Assembly: GCF_014076495.1 (NCBI RefSeq)
Contig: NZ_CP043575.1
Location: forward strand, 2,418,001-2,482,000
DNA length: 64,000 nt
DNA from: Comamonas koreensis
GTDB lineage: Bacteria > Pseudomonadota > Gammaproteobacteria > Burkholderiales > Burkholderiaceae_C
Direction: 5' to 3'
Made by a program: the position numbers and the translations under genes. Within the stretch, counting starts at the first letter, position 1. The number at the start of each line of letters is the position of its first letter. Positions 61,339 to 64,000 of this stretch are shown here, piece by piece. Under the pieces are notes generated by a model that was not told where the DNA came from, searched no databases, and worked only from the letters and a program-made list of their open reading frames with translations.

Positions 61339-62895
61339 TCAGTGCCCTTTGCTGGCCACCGCGCCGCTGCGATGTCCCAGGGTGGCCTGTTGCTGACCTC
61401 GGCTGCGCAGCAGGGCCACCGCCAACGCAGCGGATAGCACCAGCACCACGGCCGTGGCCATCACCGCGATAAAGCCCTGGTCAAACGCGGCATGGGCTAG
61501 GCCCAGCAGCTGCGTGGCAGCCTGCGGCGGCAGTTTTTCTGCAGCCAACAAAGCCGCATCGATGCCGTCACTGGCCCCGCCAGCGGCGCCTTGCAGGCTG
61601 TCTGGCAGCACCAGGCTGCTGGTGTAGCGCCAGGACAGCACGCTGCCCAGCAAGGCCACGCCCAGCACGCCACCAAACTCGTAGGACACCTCTTCGACCG
61701 AGGCGGCCATGCCGGCATGCTCGGGCGGCGCGCTGTTCATCACCGCGTTCGATGCGGCGGTGATGGTGGCGCCCACGCCCAGGCCCAGGACGGCCAGCAC
61801 CGCGATTTTCTGCAGGCCATGGGCATCGCTGTTGAGGCTCATGGCCAGCGCGCACAGCGCCACGGCGGTCACGAGGAGGCCGCCCACAATCAGCTGGTGG
61901 GTGCCCAGGCGCGACAGTGCCCAGCCGGCAATGGGGCCGGCGACAAAGGCGGCCACGGGGATTGGCAAAATGGCCAGCCCCGCTTGCAGGGGGCTGAGGC
62001 CCAGCACCAGCTGCAGGCGCTGGCTGAACACCAGCTCCACCCCGACCAGGGCCACGGCAGCCACCACGGCAGCCACCACACCGCCCGAGAACGTCGGAAT
62101 GCGGAACAGACGCAGCTCGATCAGCGGTTGGGGCCGGCTGAGCTGGCGGCGGATAAAGACCCACAGCACGGCAGCACTGAGTAGCCCCATCAGCATGGCA
62201 AACACCAGCGATGGCGCGGGCTTGGCCAGCTCCTTGATGCCCAGCACCAGGCTCACCATGGCGACCATGGCCTGCAGCGAGCTGCTGTAGTCCCAGCCAG
62301 CCAGGCTGGCCTTGGTGCTCAGGCGGTCTGCAGGAATCAGCCAGGCGGTCAGCACCAGGGCCAGCGCCACGATGGGCACATTGACCAGAAACACCGAGCC
62401 CCACCAGAAGTACTCCAGCAGCACACCGCCCACCACCGGGCCAAGCGCTGCGCCCCCCGAGGCGACCGAGGCCCAGATGCCGATGGCGACCGAGCGCTCA
62501 CGCTGGTCGGGAAAGCTCATGCGGATGATGGCCAGGGTGGCGGGCATCATGATGGCCGCACCCAGGCCCAGCACGGCGCGCGCGGCAATCAGCAGCCCGG
62601 CATTGGGCGCGTAGGCGGCTGCCAGCGAGGCGGCGCCAAAGATCACCAGGCCGAGCATGAACATGCGGCGGTAGCCCAGGCGGTCGCCTAAAGCGCCCGT
62701 GCTCAGCAGCAGGCCCGCGACCACCAGCGCGTAGGCGTTGACGATCCACAGCTTCATTGAGGTGGAGGCGGCCAGGTCATGGGTGAGGGTGGGCAGGGCG
62801 GTGTAGAGCACCGTCATGTCGACGACGATCAGCAGCAGCGCCATCGACACAATGGCCAGCACCAGCCATCTTTTGGAATGCAATGCCATGGTCAA
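61339..62895 (-). CDS. DHA2-family (QacA/SmvA-type) multidrug efflux transporter
   Basis: A 518-aa MFS protein with about 14 membrane helices, the DHA2 layout. It opens WLVLAIVSMALLLIVVDMTV, with the acidic residue in helix 1 that is diagnostic of QacA/SmvA pumps. Motif A GDRLGYRRMFMLGLVIFG, motif C-like SGGAALGPVVGGVLLEYFWW and RSVAIGIWASV also match. QacA-type pumps export cationic antiseptics and dyes by proton exchange. The ATG at 62895 overlaps the GNAT stop by four bases; a second ATG two codons on is equally possible. Convergent with the preceding MFS gene. Confidence 0.92.
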   Translation of the reverse strand: MTMALHSKRWLVLAIVSMALLLIVVDMTVLYTALPTLTHDLAASTSMKLWIVNAYALVVAGLLLSTGALGDRLGYRRMFMLGLVIFGAASLAAAYAPNAGLLIAARAVLGLGAAIMMPATLAIIRMSFPDQRERSVAIGIWASVASGGAALGPVVGGVLLEYFWWGSVFLVNVPIVALALVLTAWLIPADRLSTKASLAGWDYSSSLQAMVAMVSLVLGIKELAKPAPSLVFAMLMGLLSAAVLWVFIRRQLSRPQPLIELRLFRIPTFSGGVVAAVVAAVALVGVELVFSQRLQLVLGLSPLQAGLAILPIPVAAFVAGPIAGWALSRLGTHQLIVGGLLVTAVALCALAMSLNSDAHGLQKIAVLAVLGLGVGATITAASNAVMNSAPPEHAGMAASVEEVSYEFGGVLGVALLGSVLSWRYTSSLVLPDSLQGAAGGASDGIDAALLAAEKLPPQAATQLLGLAHAAFDQGFIAVMATAVVLVLSAALAVALLRSRGQQQATLGHRSGAVASKGH

Positions 62896-63428
62896 ACTCC
62901 CAACTCTTTCATCATGGTGACGGACACGGGCTGGCAGCCCAGGCGCTCAAACAGCCGGTGCGCCCCTTGGTTGCCGATGCCGCTTTCCAGAAACAGGCGC
63001 TGTACGCCTTCTGCCTGGAGCTGGGCGCAGACCCAGCCAAACAAGGCCTCGCCCAGGCCCTGGCCACGCATAGCAGGGCTGACCACCAGATCGTCCAGGG
63101 TGGCAAAGGGGGTGGGCGCAAGCTGGGCCTCGTCGAGCGCGACAAAGGCGACGCCGACCAGCGTATCGCCCTGGTGGGCGGTGGCGATGCGCTGCATCGC
63201 GTTGGCTTCGGGCGCGGCCAACGTGGCCTCAATCTGCAGCGCCATGTTGTCGGCCAGCTGGGGGCTCCATTGGCCCGGTGCGATGGCGCGCGGGGACTGC
63301 AGCTCGCCATGGGAGATGTAATAGGGACTGAGCTGGCCCATGAACAGCGCCAGGATCGCTGGCGACTGCGCGGGGTCATGGCACCAGGCCATCGTCAGGG
63401 CTGGTGCGGGGGTGTTGATCGATTGCAT
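62892..63428 (-). CDS. GNAT-family N-acetyltransferase
   Basis: A 178-aa acetyltransferase. TLDDLVVSPAMRGQGLGEAL carries the acetyl-CoA pyrophosphate loop (R/Q-x-x-G-x-G/A), and FLESGIGNQGAHRLFERLGC is the C-terminal GNAT motif B. The ATG at 63428 was chosen over one at 63479, which would run into the divergent promoter region. It is coupled to the DHA2 pump gene, so it may modify a toxic amine or drug that the pump exports, but the substrate is unknown. Confidence 0.87.
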   Translation of the reverse strand: MQSINTPAPALTMAWCHDPAQSPAILALFMGQLSPYYISHGELQSPRAIAPGQWSPQLADNMALQIEATLAAPEANAMQRIATAHQGDTLVGVAFVALDEAQLAPTPFATLDDLVVSPAMRGQGLGEALFGWVCAQLQAEGVQRLFLESGIGNQGAHRLFERLGCQPVSVTMMKELGV

Positions 63429-63455
63429 GGGCCCGATATTGCGCCATAAAAATCG

Positions 63456-63480
63456 ATTGATAAAGTTGGAATCCATCAAT
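63456..63480. promoter_or_regulatory. Inverted repeat, candidate LysR binding site
   Basis: ATTGAT (63456-63461) and ATCAAT (63475-63480), 13 bases apart, in the 83-base space between the GNAT and LysR genes. The T-N11-A-like dyad form and AT richness fit a LysR-type site. It is a single copy and assignment is inferred. Confidence 0.5.
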
Positions 63481-63511
63481 AAATCAGATGGATGAGCTAC
63501 AGTACCGGGCT

Positions 63512-64000
63512 ATGGAATGGACCGTTGAACAACTGCGGCAGTTTGTCGCCACCGCCGACAGCGGCTCTTTCTCTGCCGCTGCACGTAGCTTGGGCAAGGC
63601 GCAGTCGGCCGTCAGCACCGCCGTGGGCATGCTGGAAGTGGACCTGGGCGTGGTGCTGTTTGACCGCTCGCACCGCAATGCCCAGCTCACCGATGCCGGC
63701 CGGGTGCTGCTGCTCGAAGCGCGTGAGCTGCTGCGCCAGGCCCAGCAGCTGGACCAGCGCGCGCAGGCGCTCAGCGGCGGGGCCGATGCCGAGCTGTCGC
63801 TGGCGATTGACGAGGCGCTGCCCTATACGGCGGTGGCAAGCCTGCTGCGCGAGATGGCGCAGCAGTACCCGGGCCTGGAGCTGCTGCTGCTCAATGGCAC
63901 CGCCAGCGAGGTGGCCGACTATGTGGGCGAGGGCAGGGCGGGCATGGCCCTGCATATCGATCGGGGCCCGGTGCTGCAGCATTTTGAGCAGCGCCACCTG
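63512..64000 (+). CDS. LysR-family transcriptional regulator, cut by the window end
   Basis: The ATG at 63512 opens a frame that runs off the right edge after 163 codons. The winged HTH is MEWTVEQLRQFVATADSGSF, SAAARSLGKAQSAVSTAVGM and LEVDLGVVLFDRSHRNAQLT, a clear LysR N terminus. The start of the effector domain follows (ADAELSLAIDEALPYTAVAS). It is divergent from the GNAT-pump operon and probably its regulator. About half the gene is missing. Confidence 0.9.
   Translation, partial: MEWTVEQLRQFVATADSGSFSAAARSLGKAQSAVSTAVGMLEVDLGVVLFDRSHRNAQLTDAGRVLLLEARELLRQAQQLDQRAQALSGGADAELSLAIDEALPYTAVASLLREMAQQYPGLELLLLNGTASEVADYVGEGRAGMALHIDRGPVLQHFEQRHL

Noticed and set aside
1..64000. tRNA, rRNA, prophage or integron elements
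   Set aside because: No cloverleaf-like or rRNA segments, integrase, attachment repeats or phage structural genes were recognised. The only mobile-element trace is the IS3-type remnant.

Overview
The window is high-GC chromosomal DNA. Its gene families (Bug/TctC-type binding protein, IPTL-CTERM-like surface proteins, a solitary second infA, a complete wsp operon, a FecIR-controlled siderophore receptor, Ku/LigD repair) point to a betaproteobacterium of the Burkholderiales, most likely Comamonadaceae (Comamonas, Delftia or Acidovorax type). That placement is inferred from protein style and gene content, not from a database search. No rRNA, tRNA, CRISPR array or complete insertion sequence was seen.

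Layout. 0-3.7 kb: a small membrane protein, an orphan ProX-like binding protein and an ankyrin protein. 3.7-12.1 kb: a complete minus-strand wsp operon (wspA-B-C-D-E-F-R), a surface-sensing chemosensory pathway ending in a diguanylate cyclase. Its WspF has lost the phospho-acceptor Asp. 12.3-14.9 kb: a gene graveyard with a frameshifted IS3-type transposase tail, a 5'-truncated gene and a 5'-truncated, broken TonB-dependent receptor. 15-28.4 kb: an Excalibur protein, two very large secreted repeat/beta-helix proteins with IPTL-CTERM-like C termini, DNA topoisomerase IB, a 61-aa small protein, a secreted protein with a duplicated domain and a frameshifted SUKH-like gene. 28.5-34.6 kb: a LysR regulator divergent from a five-gene carboxylic-acid uptake and catabolism operon. 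34.6-44.3 kb: a DUF1348/TetR divergent pair with two operators, a histidine kinase/response regulator pair, a TauE-type permease, and a FecI-FecR-TonB receptor unit with a candidate Fur box. 44.7-47.4 kb: a HIRAN-like membrane protein, a second IF-1 and several small proteins. 47.6-53.2 kb: a tightly overlapping minus-strand operon of a small acidic protein, otsB, otsA, an acyl-CoA dehydrogenase homolog, a PIG-L deacetylase, a methyltransferase and a GT2 glycosyltransferase. 53.5-58 kb: Ku, a LigD split by a G7 tract, and short genes including a paralog of the 61-aa protein and a 50-aa Gln-rich protein. 58-64 kb: a TetR regulator with three operator-like repeats, two MFS pumps, a DHA2-type pump with a GNAT acetyltransferase, and a LysR gene cut by the window end.

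Best leads: the degenerate WspF receiver, the trehalose/PIG-L/methyltransferase/glycosyltransferase operon of unknown product, the small-protein family beside TopIB and LigD, the G7 frameshift in ligD, the two divergent IPTL-CTERM surface proteins, and the secreted duplicated-domain protein. Many long open frames opposite the high-GC genes are antisense shadows and are not annotated.
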